Positions 48,143 through 61,388 of a stretch of DNA of 64,000 nucleotides are shown one piece after another; within the stretch, counting starts at the first letter, position 1; each line of letters starts with the position of its first letter. Position numbers and translations under genes: made by a program. The notes under the pieces are model-generated. The model was not told the DNA's origin and did not search any database. It saw only the letters and a list, made by a program, of their open reading frames with translations. Source of the stretch: Artemisia argyi (taxonomy: Eukaryota; Streptophyta; Magnoliopsida; Asterales; Asteraceae); assembly GCA_030686995.1 (NCBI GenBank), contig CM060708.1:257270544-257334543 (forward strand). Direction: 5' to 3'.

Positions 48143-51100
48143 TAGATTGATGAGTGCTCAAACACTCATCATTTTTGGTCAATCTGAACTGCAAAAACAT
48201 ACAAAAACACTCAAAAATGCATCAAAATACTGAAAATATTCCAAAATTGTGTTTTATATGTTTTGGATGCAAAATGAGTAAAAACAATTGAAAAACGTAC
48301 AAAGTTTAGATAATTGGCAGTTTCAGTCCCCCAACTTTCAAAAATTGGCAAAATTAGTCCCTGAGCGTTAATTTTGAAAGAAAAGTTAATCCAAGCCCTT
48401 TAAAAGTAAAAATCTATCAAAAAGGGTCCTTGGATAAAAACTTTGGAAAATTTACAAGTTTGGTCCCTACAGTTTGGAATTTGGCAAAATTGGTCCTCGG
48501 GAAATTCATTTTGGAAAAATAAACATTAAGGACCTTTGGGAATTTAATTTGTGGCATGTTTAGTCCTTGGAAAGAGTTTGGAATAATGGCAGGAACAACC
48601 CCTAAATTTTTAGCAAATTACATATTTGGTCCTTATGCACAATTATAAACCAAATGGACCCTTTATGTTATATCTAATCCAACCCAACACCACCCCATCC
48701 TTACACCCCCAAGCCCAAAATAAAAGCCCACCAATCCACCACCAAAACCCACCCCTGATTGTTTAATACTTCACCAGGGTCAAACCCCTTTGACCTTTCC
48801 TTTCCCTTTCCTCACGTGAAACCTAATCCAAAGCCTGGTCCAAAGCCTGCCATAGACAACACCCAACACCATTATCACCTCTACAACCCTGCAATCCTGC
48901 CACACTCCACACCCTATTATCACTTTCCACCACTAAATAACAAACCCTTCACCCCCTGCTAACAAGAAACCTGCCCAATTGCTTAATATCTTTTCCCACC
49001 AAAATCAAATAGAGGGCCAAGATTGAAAGGAGCTCATCCAATGACCCAAGAGAGATGGGAATGAGAAAGAAGTACAAGTGGGGAGGAAACCCTAGAATAT
49101 TTAGTATAAATAGATAAATTGTAAGCCAATTGAAGGCTCAGTAGGAAATTACGAGGTAGTAGTAGTACTCAGTAGGTTTTTAGTATTATTTTCTTTAGTT
49201 TTATTTTCAAGTCTTTGAACTCTATCTTGTATTCCTGTTGTAATTACAATGAAAAAACCAGTTTAAGTTGAGTTCTTCTTGCACAATTCACATTATAGCT
49301 CTTGTTTATTAAAATTCATTGAAGCTCTTTTAGTTAATTTATTCTCATTTACTTCAAGTTTTTTATATAATCTTCAAAAATACAAAAATATTAGTGTAAA
49401 ACCGTGTTTAGCTTATTTATTGTTTGCTTTTTAGTGCTACTTATTTACTGCTTATTTATGGTGCTTATCATTTCCCTGCGACTGCTTAATTGCATTCAGC
49501 CCATTTTAACTGCCTATTTTTAAATGCGATTATGCTTATTAGTACCTAATGTAATTTAGTCTAAGGTTACCTTTCAAAAGTTAGCATACTAATCTCTTTT
49601 TCATTAGCAAAATCACATCAGACACCACCTAAAGGGGTGTTTGGCAAAAGCTGGTTTCTAAACTTTTAAAACTGTTTTTGTGTTTCCTGTAAGTTCTAAT
49701 AGTTTTACTTAGATACGCTTAGTAGTTTTGAGTCATGCCCTTGCAATTCCAAATAGGTTCATAGGTTTAGCGGTTCTCCTTCAAAAATTTAATTTTGGAA
49801 CTGTTTCAAATAGATATGTGGGACAGTCCTGATCATGCTTCTTTAGAAGTTGTTTTTGGTTTGAATTAACTCATAAATAAGTTACAACTTAGCAACATTT
49901 GTTACTTGGACCTATCGTGGGTCAAGTCCACCCAATTTAACCCAATTACCCCAGCTGCATCAGTTTGAAAGAGGTTCCAAATTCACTTTCCATCCCTAAT
50001 TTAGATAAGTTAGGTTTAGTTTTAGGTTTCCTATTTAGGGTTGCAAGTAGTTGTTAGGATAACTTTTAATTACCTTGACTCAATTCGCACTTTAGAATTC
50101 AGTTGGTTGGCCAAATTTGGCCTGCAAATCGTCACAGTGGACCTGCATACACCAGACCAAAACACCCTTGTGCAGCCTTGGGTTTCCAACAGCCCTCAAT
50201 AGGACAATTTTCATTTGCTCATTACTTAATATTGGGTCCTGAGACTTGGCTTCCAACTTATTTGACAGCTTGTGATCAAGCTAGTATGTTTGTTTTAATT
50301 TTTTTTATTTTTTCTTTACTGCTTATTTAAACCTCCAAGTAGCCCTTTTAACTGTTCCTTTTTTAGCAGCCTTAGAGTTAGCCGTAGCTAGTTAGTGCTT
50401 AATTAGTTGATTTTAACTGCTTATTTAGACTCACTCTAGCTTATTTAGTGCCTCCTAGTTAGCTTTAGCTTAAATGCCCCCTTATTTAGCTTGTTAGTAC
50501 CCACATGTCTAATTAGATAGCTGATGTAAGCTTGCACTCTTGGATAAATTGTTGTTTGAATCAGCTTCTGTCTCAGTCTAATCAAAAGCTCATAAAAGCT
50601 CAACTCTTGCATAAATCTGTTTTACATGTTCTTTCATAGGTAGTCTTTAGGTAAATAGTTTCTTTTGGCGTTAGCTTGTTGTAGTTTAGCTTGTGCTTGA
50701 GCTTATGTAAGCTCTTGTGGACTGCTTATACCCTGCACCAAGGATACTTGTTCCATCAGTCCTTTTTCACAAATGAATAAGGTAGCTCAGAACTTGAGCT
50801 TTCACTGAGCTTGTGGATTCTATGGAAAGCCAGTTGCAATGGCTTTTCAAACCTAGGCTTATTTTGGGCTTAAGTCTTCTTGCCCCTAGCTTATCTCACC
50901 CTCTAAGTTACCCCCCAGGCTGCTTGTTTCTGCTATTGGCTCAGATCTGAGCTTGTTTGCTTGTTGATTTCCCTTGGTCCTAGTCTATGTAGTTGTTGTT
51001 TTAAGCTTATATATGCTCACTTGTGATTGTGTTTGTATATGCTTGTTTGAGTTTTGTGTTTGTGATCAAATTGCTAGCTGCTACTCACTTTGGCTCATGG

Positions 51101-51962
51101 AACATCAACAATCACCACTGTTGGTGATTAAGCTCTCCACTGAGCTTATTGTTGTGATTTAAAATAGTTGTTTTCACAAAACTTGCACATTTTCAGTAGT
51201 AAAATAGTTTGGTGAAAGAAAAAAATCAAAAATATAATATTAGTGATAGCTTCTATTTATTAGGATTTATTTTTTAAATTTTCTTTTAGCTTATTAATAA
51301 GCACTTTTTCATTTTTATAATTTTCTTAGATTTCTTTTATGTTAAAGTAATTGTAGGAATTTTTTCAGATTTTTATCCTTTCATTTAGTATTTATTATAA
51401 AAAGTAAGAAAAATATACTTTTAGTTTTAAAATTACTTTTATATTATTTTAGAATTTTTAGAATTAAATTTTCATTTTTCTAGCTTAAATTCATAATTAG
51501 TGTATTTTAAATATTATTAATTAATTATTAAATAGTGTAAAAATTATTTTTCTTTTTTTAAAAATTTTATTTTGTCATTAGGATCATAGAAAAGTAATTT
51601 TCATAACCATAGGACTTTATTTGCTTCCGTTTCACTTTTTATTTTGCGCACTCGCGTTATTTTTAACGTAAATGCGCGTTTTTAATCTTAAACACGTTCT
51701 AGGGTAACGTAGCTTTACGTTTTTGTTAATATAGGTTATTTAAGTTATTCTCATCCGTATTTCCTTAGTTTAATCACTTAAACCCCTTTTCTGTCCAAAT
51801 TCACCCGATCACAAACTCGTTTCGATTACCATCACACCTCGTCGGGACATAACGACCCGGGGAAACCCCTATACTTCCATGGAGATTTACTCTAGGCAGT
51901 TTGACCTTGTTGACCATCACCTGGTCAATTTAGGTTGACCGTTTGGAGCCCAATCAAAATTT

Positions 51963-51980
51963 TGGCGCCACTGCCGGGGA
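51963..51980 (+). promoter_or_regulatory. Primer-binding site of the gypsy element
   Basis: TGGCGCCACTGCCGGGGA, six bases after the 5' LTR. Close to the TGGCGCCGTTGCCGGGGA type commonly seen in Athila/Tat elements. Confidence 0.85.
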
Positions 51981-52258
51981 GGTTGTGCGCGTTATTCTAA
52001 ACGGTTTTACAGATTAGTGAATATGGATATACACTCATTGTATATTTACCATCCTTTGTTCATATTTTCTTATTATAAAAACAAAACGGTTCCCGAAAAC
52101 ATTTTAAACTCAGTTTTTAACGAACACAAAAAACCCAAAAACATTTTATTTCTTAGTTGTACAAAATGTTTATCCAAAAATCCAAAAATATTCACCTTTA
52201 CCCTCTCACATCTTTGATTCTTCATTTCTTACCCTCTATAAACCTTTGATTGTTTTCT

Positions 52259-54211
52259 ATGTCGTATCCACAACATTTGGGTTGCCAATGGTGTGGTGGC
52301 CCTCATAACGGTGGAAATTGCCCCAGCTGTGGCGTGGTAGAGTCAGGAAATGGGTCTGTCTATAATCAGGATCCTTATTATTACCATGACATAACTGATT
52401 TATTCCACCAGCTACCAAACCATGAGATACTGACATATTCGTGTGAATATTGTAGAGGTCCTCATCAAGGATTTGAGTATCAAACCGGAAAGACGTTTGT
52501 CTACGAACAGTTTTCTGGTAACACTCAGAATTTTGGAAATGACCAATATCCATACGATTTACCAAACCAGACTCAACAGTTTAACTGTTGTGAGTACTGT
52601 GGTGGTTCACACTACAATTCTGATTGTCAATCAGGAAACACGCTTGTCTATGAGCATGTTCCTGATAACAATTATGACTCGGCACATATGACTCACAGCC
52701 ACATCAGTTTTACTGTTGTGATTACTGTGGCGGTCCACAATTCAGCTCAGATTGTCAAACAGGGAATCCAATTCCCTGTAACAGTCTTGACACATCATAT
52801 TATGACCAACCTCCACAGTCTCAATTGAGTCAGGCACTTCTTCTAGAAATGCAAAATATGATGAAAATTGTTGATGAACTTAAGGATTTAGTTAAAGATT
52901 TTGCTCAAAAATATACACATGAGAAATCCATGGAAGAATTGCTGGCTGAAGAGCAGGTTGCTAAAGTAAATTCCCAAGATGCCGATGAAAAATCTATTAT
53001 GGAATCAATTGCAAAAGAAAAATCAGCCAAATCTAGCTCTTTGTTCCGTTTTATTCCTGATGACATTGATGATGAAGATACACTTGATATCCTTCAATTC
53101 TATAAAGATTCATCAAGTTCATCAGTTGATATCCCAGCAGTTGAGATTCTATCTCAAACAACTGCTATCACACCCGAAGATCACACTCACTCTCTAAACA
53201 TGGGGGATGAGCATCTTAGCACTGTTCCTAATAAGGAATTGGACGAATTAATAAAGTCTAGTGTTGAGAACCTTGTCCCAATCCCAAGAGAGTCACAGGG
53301 AACTTTTGATCATGTGTGTGATTTACCTTCCCCTCTTGAGTGTTCAAACGATCATTTTGAGACTTTCTCAGATTTTAATGATGATTGTACATCTCATAGA
53401 GACATTGAGTATATTAAGGCATCACTCCCACAGTCTGATGCTGATCCTCTTCTTGAGGAGTTCGCCGATGAACTTACTCACATCAATCCACTTTCACTGG
53501 AAAGTGATGATGGTCTCCTCGACTTTGAAGCCGATCTGGGAGAAATTGAAAGTCTCCTATATCATGATCCACCACTCAGTTCTTATCCCAGCAGTCCAAT
53601 AGAGAATGATAATCACTTTGTTCCCGAATCATTCAATACTACTTTCACCAATCCTCTATTTGAATTCGAATCTGAATTCACTTTGATTTCTGATAATCCA
53701 CTCTTTGATATTCAGAACGAGGATAGTGATGAGTTTATATCGGAACATGAATTCACAGATTCACATCTTGTGAATAATTCTCTTCATGAGGAGTCCTCCG
53801 GTGAACTCACTCATATCATGACTCCTCCGGAGATAGCCCGGGGGAGATGCATTCAATCATGAGGATTTGCAAATTCCCACCCACCCTCCCGGGATGTTTT
53901 TGAGCTTAACCCTTGAAATCCAAACTCAGGCTAATGAGCCTGCTCTCGAGGAAGAAGATCTTATCATGATTTTCATCATGGTTTTCTTCCTTTTCTTCAC
54001 CTATAGGGTGACTTCTCTTGTTCTTCACTCCTTCGGAAATGAGGATACCATCTTTGATCCCGGCATTTTCATTTACCATTATCTTGAGCCAGGGTCTGTA
54101 TATCTCATCGGTGTGGAACTTTCACGTGCCTCAAATGTTTATCCAAACATCTTGAATGAAAGTCCGATGGAGATTGTTTCTTCCACATCATGCTTCCCCA
54201 TGGACAAATGA
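52259..54211 (+). pseudogene. Accessory ORF of the gypsy element, zinc-knuckle-like repeats, two frameshifts
   Basis: One ancestral reading frame now split in three. Part 1 (ATG at 52259 to 52828) carries three CxxC-GGPH-type motifs: CQWCGGPHNGGNC, CEYCRGPHQGF (last Cys lost) and CEYCGGSHYNSDC. The fourth, CDYCGGPQFSSDC, is only readable in the frame of part 2, so a frameshift lies between 52678 and about 52700. Part 2 (to 53862) is acidic and includes a predicted coiled segment (EMQNMMKIVDELKDLVKDF) and NMGDEHLSTVP ... SSVENLVPIP. It passes into part 3 (to 54211, with DTIFDPGIF and NESPMEIVSS) after a one-base slip at the five-G run 53840-53844. From memory these phrases are characteristic of proteins deposited from Asteraceae genomes next to gypsy polymerases. 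It is not a polymerase; role unknown, perhaps Gag-like nucleic-acid binding. Confidence 0.75.
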
Positions 54212-54430
54212 ATTCGGAGTCGAGTCAAGCTAGTGACTCGATAAACAAAAACAGTAGCATGTACTTAGGGTTTTCACCCTAAGTGTGGGGGAGTTACCCT
54301 TGCTGTGGTTACAAATAAAGTGAAAAACAAAATGATATTTCCACATTTAGCTTGTAATGTTGTCTTTTTACGTTCCAAGAGTCGGCATAATAGCCGGGAC
54401 TTTGAATATTGAGGACAATATTCATTCTAA

Positions 54431-54460
54431 GTGTGTGTGTGGGGGGGGGGGGGGGGGGGG
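54431..54460. repeat. (GT)5 followed by 20 G
   Basis: Dinucleotide run leading into an uninterrupted G homopolymer at 54441-54460. Likely arose by expansion of a GTGTGGGGG-type polypurine motif present nearby. Exact length may be a sequencing estimate. Confidence 0.9.
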
Positions 54461-54584
54461 TATTTCGCTATTCTAGCGAATTTTATCACATTTTACTATC
54501 TAATACCCCCGTTTTCGCCAAAAATTTTAAAATTTTTTTCACTTGTGCTTCAAAATTTTTGTGGTTATCAGTCTGCCGTGTCTA

Positions 54585-54990
54585 AACGATAAAAGGATTG
54601 GCTAATTCAGGAGCAAACGGCTCTTGGTAAAGATATATCAAATCCGTTGATGGCTTGCAATTTGCCCAAAATTGTATGGTAAATCAACTCGCCGTGTCTA
54701 AAAAAGTGAATGAGTTGGCTAGCCCGCAAGATTATGGCTTGTGGTAAAGGCAGTGGAAAAACCATAATTGGTAATCAGCTCACCAAGATGTTGACTATTC
54801 CATCAAGAGTTGACTAGTCCAGAAGCAAACGGCTTTTAGTAAAGACAAATCAAATCCGTTGACAGCTGGTGGTTTGCTCAAAATCACATGGTTATCAAGT
54901 GGATCATAGTTCTTACTTGAACTGATACATTTGGCTACTCCAGAAGTAATGGCTTTTGGTAAAGAGATTAAAATCTATTAAGTTTTCAAA
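54585..54990. repeat. Degenerate tandem repeats upstream of the gypsy 3' LTR
   Basis: Four to five imperfect units of about 80-120 bp, each with a GGCTA...AGCAANGGCTTNTGGTAAAG core and CAAATCCGTTGA or a variant. Confidence 0.7.
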
Positions 54991-57900
54991 ACAGTTTATT
55001 GCTAGGCACTAGCAATAGTTTAGTGTGGGGGATTGATGAGTGCTCAAACACTCATCATTTTTTGTCAATTTGAACAGCAAAAACATACAAAAACACTCAG
55101 AAATGCATCAAAATACTGAAAATATTCCAAAATTGTGATTTATATGTTTTAGATGCAAAATGAGTAAAAACAAATGAAAAACGTACAAAGTTTGCATAAT
55201 TGGCAGTTTCAGTCCCCCAACTTTCAAAATTTGGTAAAATTAGTCCCTGAGCATTAATTTTGAAAGAAAAGTCAATCCAAGCCCTTTACAAGTAAAAATT
55301 TATCAAAAAGGGTCCTTGGATAAAAACTTTGGAAAATTTACAAGTTTGGTCCATATAGTTTGGAATTTAGCAAAATTGGTCCTCGGGAAATTCATTTTGG
55401 AAAAATAAGCATTAAGGACCTTTGGGAATTTAATTTGTGGCATGTTTAGTCCTTGGAAAGAGTTTGGAATAATGGCAGGAACAACCCCTAAATTTTTAGC
55501 AAATTACATATTTGGTCCTTAAGCACAATTATAAACCAAATGGACCCTTTATGTTATATCTAATCCAACCCAACACCACCCCATCCTTACACCCCCAAGC
55601 CCAAAATAAAGAGTCCACCAATCCACCACCAAAACCCACCCCTGATTGTTTAATACTCCACCAGGGTCAAACCCCATTGACCTTTCCTTTCCCTCTCCTC
55701 ACGTGAAACCTAATCCAAAGCCTGCTCCAAAGCCTGCCATAGACAACACCCAACACCATTATCACCTCTACAACCCTGCAATCCTGCCACACTCCACACC
55801 CTATTATCACTTTCCACCACTAAATAACAAACCCTTCACCCCCTGCCAACAAGAAACCTGCCCAATTGCTTAATATCTTTTCCCACCAAAGTCAAATAGA
55901 GGGCCAAGATTGAAAGGAGCTCATCCAACGACCTAATAGAGATGGGAATGAGAAAGAAGCACAAGTGGGGAGGAAACCCTAGAATATTTAGTATAAATAG
56001 ATAAATTGTAAGCCAATTGAAGGCTCATTGGAAATTTGGAGGTAGTAGTAGTACTCAGTAGGTTTTTAGTATTATTTTCTTTAGTTTTATTTTCAAGTCT
56101 TTGAACTCTATCTTGTATTCCTGTTGTAATTACAATGAAAAAACCAGTTTAAGTTAAGTTCTTCTTGCACAATTCACATTATAGCTCTTGTTTATTAAAA
56201 TTCATTGATGCTCTTTTAGTTAATTTATTCTCATTTACTTCAAGTTTTTTTATATAATCTTCAAAAATACAAAAATATTAGTGTAAAACCGTGTTTAGCT
56301 TATTTATTGTTTGCTTTTTAGTGCTACTTATTCTCTGCTTATTTATGGTGCTTATCACCTCTGCTTATTCATGCTTTAATCTGTTTCTGTTGGCTTATTT
56401 TATCTATTACATGTTATGTATGATTCTGATGTAGTGTAGGAGTTGTTAGTTTAAGTTGTCTAGTAAATCTGTCACCATTTCCCTGCGACTGCTTAATTGC
56501 ATTCATCCCATTTTAACTGCGTATTTTTAAATGCGATTATGCTTATTAGTACCTAATGTAGTTTAGTCTAAGGTTACCTTTCAAAAGTTAGCATACTAAT
56601 CTCTTTTTCATTAGCAAAATCACATCAGACACCCCCTAAAGGGGTGTTTGGCAAAAGCTGGTTTCTAAACTTTTAAAACTGTTTTTGTGTTTCCTGTAAG
56701 TTCTAATAGTTTTACTTAGCTACGCTTAGTAGTTTTCAGTCATGCCCTTGCAATTCCAAATAGGTTCATAAGTTTAGCGGTTCTCCTTCAAAAATTTAAT
56801 TTTGGAACTGTTTCAAATAGATATGTGGGACAGTCCTGATCATGCTTTTTTAGGAGTTGTTTTTGGTTTGAATTAACTCATAAATAAGTTACAACTGAGC
56901 AACATTTGTTACTTGGACCTATCGTGGGTCAAGTCCACCCAATTTAACCCAATTACCCCAGCTGCATCAGTTTAAGCAGGTTCCAAATTCACTTTTCCAT
57001 CCCTAATTTAGATAAGTTAGGTTTAGTTTTAGGTTTCCTATTTAGGGTTGCAAGTAGTTGTTAGGATAACTTTTAATACCTTGACTGAATTCGCACTTTA
57101 GAATTCAGTTGGTTGGCCAAATTTGGCCTGCAAATCGTCACAGTGGACCTGCATACACCAGACCAAAACACCCTTGTGCATCCCTGGGTTTCCAACAGCC
57201 CTCAATAGGACAATTTTCATTCGCTCATTACTTAATATTGGGTCCTGAGACTTGGCTTCCAACTTATTTTCCAGCTTGTGATCAAGCTAGTATGTTTGTT
57301 TTATTGTTTTAATTTTTTTATTCTTTCTTTACTGCTTATTTAAACCTCCAAGTAGCCCTCTTAACTGTTCCTTTTTTAGCAGCCTTAGAGTTAGCCGTAG
57401 CTAGTTAGTGCTTAATTAGTTTATTTTAACTGCTTATTTAGACTCACTCTAGCTTATTTTAGTGCCTCCTAGTTAGCTTTAGCTTAAATGCCCCCTTAGT
57501 TAGCTTGTTAGTACCCATCTGTCTAATTAGATAGCTGATGTAAGCTTGCACTCTTGGATAAATTGTTGTCTGAATCAGCTTCTGTCTCAGTCTAATCAAA
57601 AGCTCATAAAAGCTCAACTCTGGCATAAACCTGTTTTACATGTTCTTTCATAGGTAGTCTTTAGGTAAATAGTTTCTTTTGGTGTTAGCTTATTGTAGTT
57701 TAGCTTGTGCTTGAGCTTATATAAGCTCTTGTGGACTGCTTATACCCTGCACCAAGGATACTTGTTCCATCAGCCCTTTTTCACAAATGAATAAGCTAGC
57801 TCAGAACTTGAGCTTTCACTGAGCTTGTGGATTCTTTGGAAAGCCAGTTGCAATGGCTTTTCAAACCTAGGCTTATTTTGGGCTTAAGTCTTCTTGCCCC

Positions 57901-59209
57901 TAGCTTATCTCACCCTCTAAGTTACCCCCCAGGCTGTTTGTTTATGCTATTGGCTCAGATCTGAGCTTGTTTGCTTGTTGATTTCCCTTGGTCCTAGTCT
58001 ATGTAGTTGTTGTTTTAAGCTTATATATGCTCACTTGTGATTGTGTTTGTATATGCTTGTTTGAGTTTTGTGTTTGTGATCAAATTGCTAGCTGCTACTC
58101 ACTTTGGCTCATGAAACATCAACAATCACCATTGTTGGTGATTAAGCTCTCCACTGAGCTTATTGTTGTGATTTAAAATAGTTGTTTTTACAAAACTTGC
58201 ACATTTTCAGTAGTAAAATTGTTTGGTGAAAGAAAAAATCAAAAATATAATATTAGTGATAGCTTCTATTTAATATGATTTATTTTTTAAATTTTCTTTT
58301 AGCTTATTAATAAGCACTTTCTTATTTTTATAATTTTCTTAGATTTCTTTTATGTTAAAGTAAGTAGAAATTTTTTCAGATTTTTATCCTTTCATTTAGT
58401 ATTTATTATAATTAATATTAGTTTAATAATAATTAAGTAATATTAGTTTACTAAGTAGGTTTATTGATTTTTATTTAACAACAGTAACTTTTTATATTTT
58501 TCCTAGGTTTTATATATCATAAAATAATTTTAGGAAATTTTTCATAATTTTCACTATTCATCTTCTATTTTTCTTAATTTTAATTAGTTTAAAGTAATTA
58601 ATAAATAGTAATTAATTAATAATAAATAGAGAAAAAGTAAGAAAAATATACTTTTAGTTTTAAAATTACTTTTATATTATTTTAGAATTTTTAAAATTAA
58701 ATTTTCATTTTTCTAGCTTAAATTCATAATTAGTGTATTTTAAATATTATTAATTAATTATTAAATAGTAATTAATTAAATAATGTAAAAATTATTTTTC
58801 TTTTTCTAAAAATTTTCTTTTGTCATTAGGATCCTAGAAAAGTAATTTTCATAACCGTAGGACTTTATTTGCTTCCATTTCACTTTTTATTTTGCGCACT
58901 CGCGTTATTTTTAACGTAAATGCGCGTTTTTAATCTTAAACACGTTCTAGGGTAACGTAGCTTTACGTTTTTGTTAATATAGGTTATTTAAGTTATTCTC
59001 ATCCGTATTTCCTTAGTTTAATCAGTCAAACCCCTTTTCTGTCCAAATTCACCCGATCACAAACTCGTTTCGATTACCATCACACCTCATCGGGACATAA
59101 CGACCCGGGGAAACCCCTATACTTCCACGGAGATTGACTCTAGGCAGTTTGACCTTGTTGACCATCACCTGGTCAATTTAGGTTGACCATTTGGAGCCCA
59201 ATCATAGAT

Positions 59210-61388
59210 GATTATCCTATAGGTGCAAGTGATAAGTCCTAATCCTAATCTGAGTGAACATGAGTGAGAAGAATCATAGAGATGAAAGTGAGTGATCTTG
59301 AGTGAGGGTTTTAAATGAAAATTTGACAAGAAATCTGCAGGACTGGCGGAACCCTACGAATACACGGGCGGAACCCTTTTGAGGGCTCCGTGTGTTCCGT
59401 TGGGCTATTTCTGGGTTTCCCAGAAAATGCACTGGCGGAACCCATTTGAAGGTTCCGCCTGATCCGCCAGACACCAGAAATGAGGCAGTCCACTATTTCG
59501 AGCCTCGAGACTAATTTCAAATTTTTCGAAAACTCCTAAAAACAAAACTTAAATATAGTACTGATTAGGAAATGCAAAAGTTGGATATAGAAAAACTCTA
59601 ACCGTTAGACTTTGACCGGGGGCTAGTGAATTTCACTATACTTAGTAAAATATCCATAAACTTGAAAATTTGACAACATCTCAAATGTTGTCTACCTGCA
59701 TATCCGTTAGTACAAGACAATGTCCAAAGATAACAAAATTTCCTAGAAGAACATATATCCATGAAACACATTGTTTGACTACCAAATTGTTCAAATTTCA
59801 AGTTGTGCCAAACATTCCTTAACAAAGGACATTTATCGACTCCCGAAACCCGTTCAAGTATCCTAATAATACTTGAAACATATGCACCCAATTAGATGTG
59901 ATAGATTAAAACTAAAAACACATATTCTAACAAGTGTTAGCATATAGATCAAGCCGAGGATTATGAGCTTCCTATAAATGGAAATTAAGCTAAGCATTGA
60001 AAATTTATAACAACACAGTGTTATCGTCCAAACATGGTATGGTTAGTTTATATGATCAATCAAAGATGAGTTTCTATCTTATAGCACGACACATTCATTA
60101 AACATCATTGTAGAAACATATATACCAAACACCATTTTACAAGAATACTACATGTTTAAAAATGTAGTGACTTATTTAGACACTTGACCATATTCCAAGT
60201 TATTTAATTAGTATTACTTAATTTTCATTCCAAAGTGAATTATGCAAAATAATCACATAACATGTGCAAGGAAGAGTAACTAAAACAATAAGCAATACAA
60301 ACACAAATTTTCAACTTAGTACACACAATCTAGCAAATATCCTATTGTGTATAAACATGAAGTCGACAAACAAGCAAATGAATATCATGACAAGATTGAC
60401 ATTCATGAATCACAAATAAACAATATGCAATCACAACTTTCAATAAGCAAATATCATATATGCACACAACTAAAACAAGTAGTCATTTAGCATAACATAA
60501 AAAGAGATATACTTTTCGTCACTTTGCGTTTAAATATGACGATGTATGCCAAGCTTGATTAATTTCCTTTGTTTATATGAATATCACAAAATTCTTTAGT
60601 TTCAAAGAAAATAATGTCAATGTTCAAAGGATACTAACTTATATTGCCTAACTCAAAAGTTTGAGTTTCTACGTCAAAACGAAACTTGATACTTTGGACA
60701 CACTATAGTATTTGGTTTATTCTTTTGACTTCAGATTAGATTTAGGCCATGACATTAATTTTAAAAGAAAGTAGACTCAATTACCTTTAAAATGATAGGT
60801 GGCGCGACTCCTACGGACTTACGGTTAATTTGTTATGAATTTTTGAAGTTTGACGAAAACTGTATACTTTGCAGCCCAAGGAACCTTCGTCCAAAGGGCA
60901 AGGAACCCTTCTGAGGGTTCCGCGGGATCCGCGGGGTCTGCTGTAACAAAATGTCACAAACTACTAAAAATGTGTATTTCGCATAGCGAAAATGTGTAGT
61001 ACTTACTAGATTTGTTAGTAAACATATAATACACCTATTTTAACATCATTATTTCTTATGTGACTTATCTAAACATTTACGGAGGTGATTTTTCAACTAA
61101 ATTTATAGTTAACCCAAACACTCCTTTTAAAACCGTATTTTACGTACATTAGCTCTAACCACATAATTTGACACTTACAACTTTTTAAGAAAAGTTTTCT
61201 TTTATTTTTCAAGGACACCTTCAAGCTTGTATACAAAGTAATATTTAACCACAAAATTTCGAAGTATACTTAACGAAACATTTTTCATATTATATTCCGC
61301 TTCAATGGTAATTTAATACATGGATCGTGCTCCATTTTAGAAACCATTTATTTTGAAAATAAGAGCTACGAAGCTCTGATACCAATTA
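59210..61388 (-). other. 5' non-coding interior of the Sirevirus-like element
   Basis: About 2.2 kb between the gypsy insertion and the 5' LTR. Includes the primer-binding site (61373-61384, minus strand). GC-rich islands at 59338-59480 and 60880-60945 carry repeated GGCGGAACC / GGTTCCGC motifs. No ORF that I can assign to gag. Confidence 0.5.
59338..59480. repeat. GC-rich inverted and direct repeats around GGCGGAACC
   Basis: ACTGGCGGAACCC occurs twice (59342, 59431), with GGCGGAACCC again at 59369 and the inverse GGTTCCGCC and GATCCGCCAG close by, so the region can form hairpins. A similar cluster with GGTTCCGCGGGATCCGCGG lies at about 60915. Confidence 0.8.

Larger units (their letters stand above)
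54212..55033. other. 3' non-coding interior of the gypsy element
   Basis: Contains a second polypurine-like tract (AGTGTGGGGGAG near 54282), a TG/poly-G tract, and, from about 54585 to 54990, degenerate repeats built on GGCTANTNCAGNAGCAANGG and TTTTGGTAAAGA, ending at the polypurine tract before the 3' LTR. Confidence 0.65.
48143..59209 (+). mobile_element. Non-autonomous Ty3/gypsy element with very long LTRs
   Basis: The element proper is 48148-59204 (11,057 bp) with 5-bp duplication TAGAT at 48143-48147 and 59205-59209. The 5' LTR is 48148-51956 (3,809 bp) and the 3' LTR 55034-59204 (4,171 bp); both begin TGATGAGTGCTC and end AGCCCAATCA. The primer site TGGCGCCACTGCCGGGGA (51963-51980) is of the tRNA-Asp-like type used by Athila/Tat elements. 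A polypurine tract AGTGTGGGGGAT precedes the 3' LTR. The interior is only 3,077 bp and has no protease, reverse transcriptase or integrase; instead there is one broken ORF with zinc-knuckle-like repeats. The LTRs are highly similar, but the 5' LTR lacks about 120 bp near 49462 and about 230 bp near 51392 that the 3' LTR retains (56362-56480, 58410-58635). Confidence 0.92.

Noticed and set aside
48759..48962. Pro-rich ORF (repeated at 55646) and the ORFs at 50103/57109 and 50974/57988
   Set aside because: They fall in equivalent positions of the two gypsy LTRs and have no coding features; chance frames in LTR sequence.
49630..49660. hAT-like GGGGTGTTTGG ends (also at 20578 and 12746)
   Set aside because: The motif alone is common in plant DNA; no partner TIR or 8-bp duplication was found.
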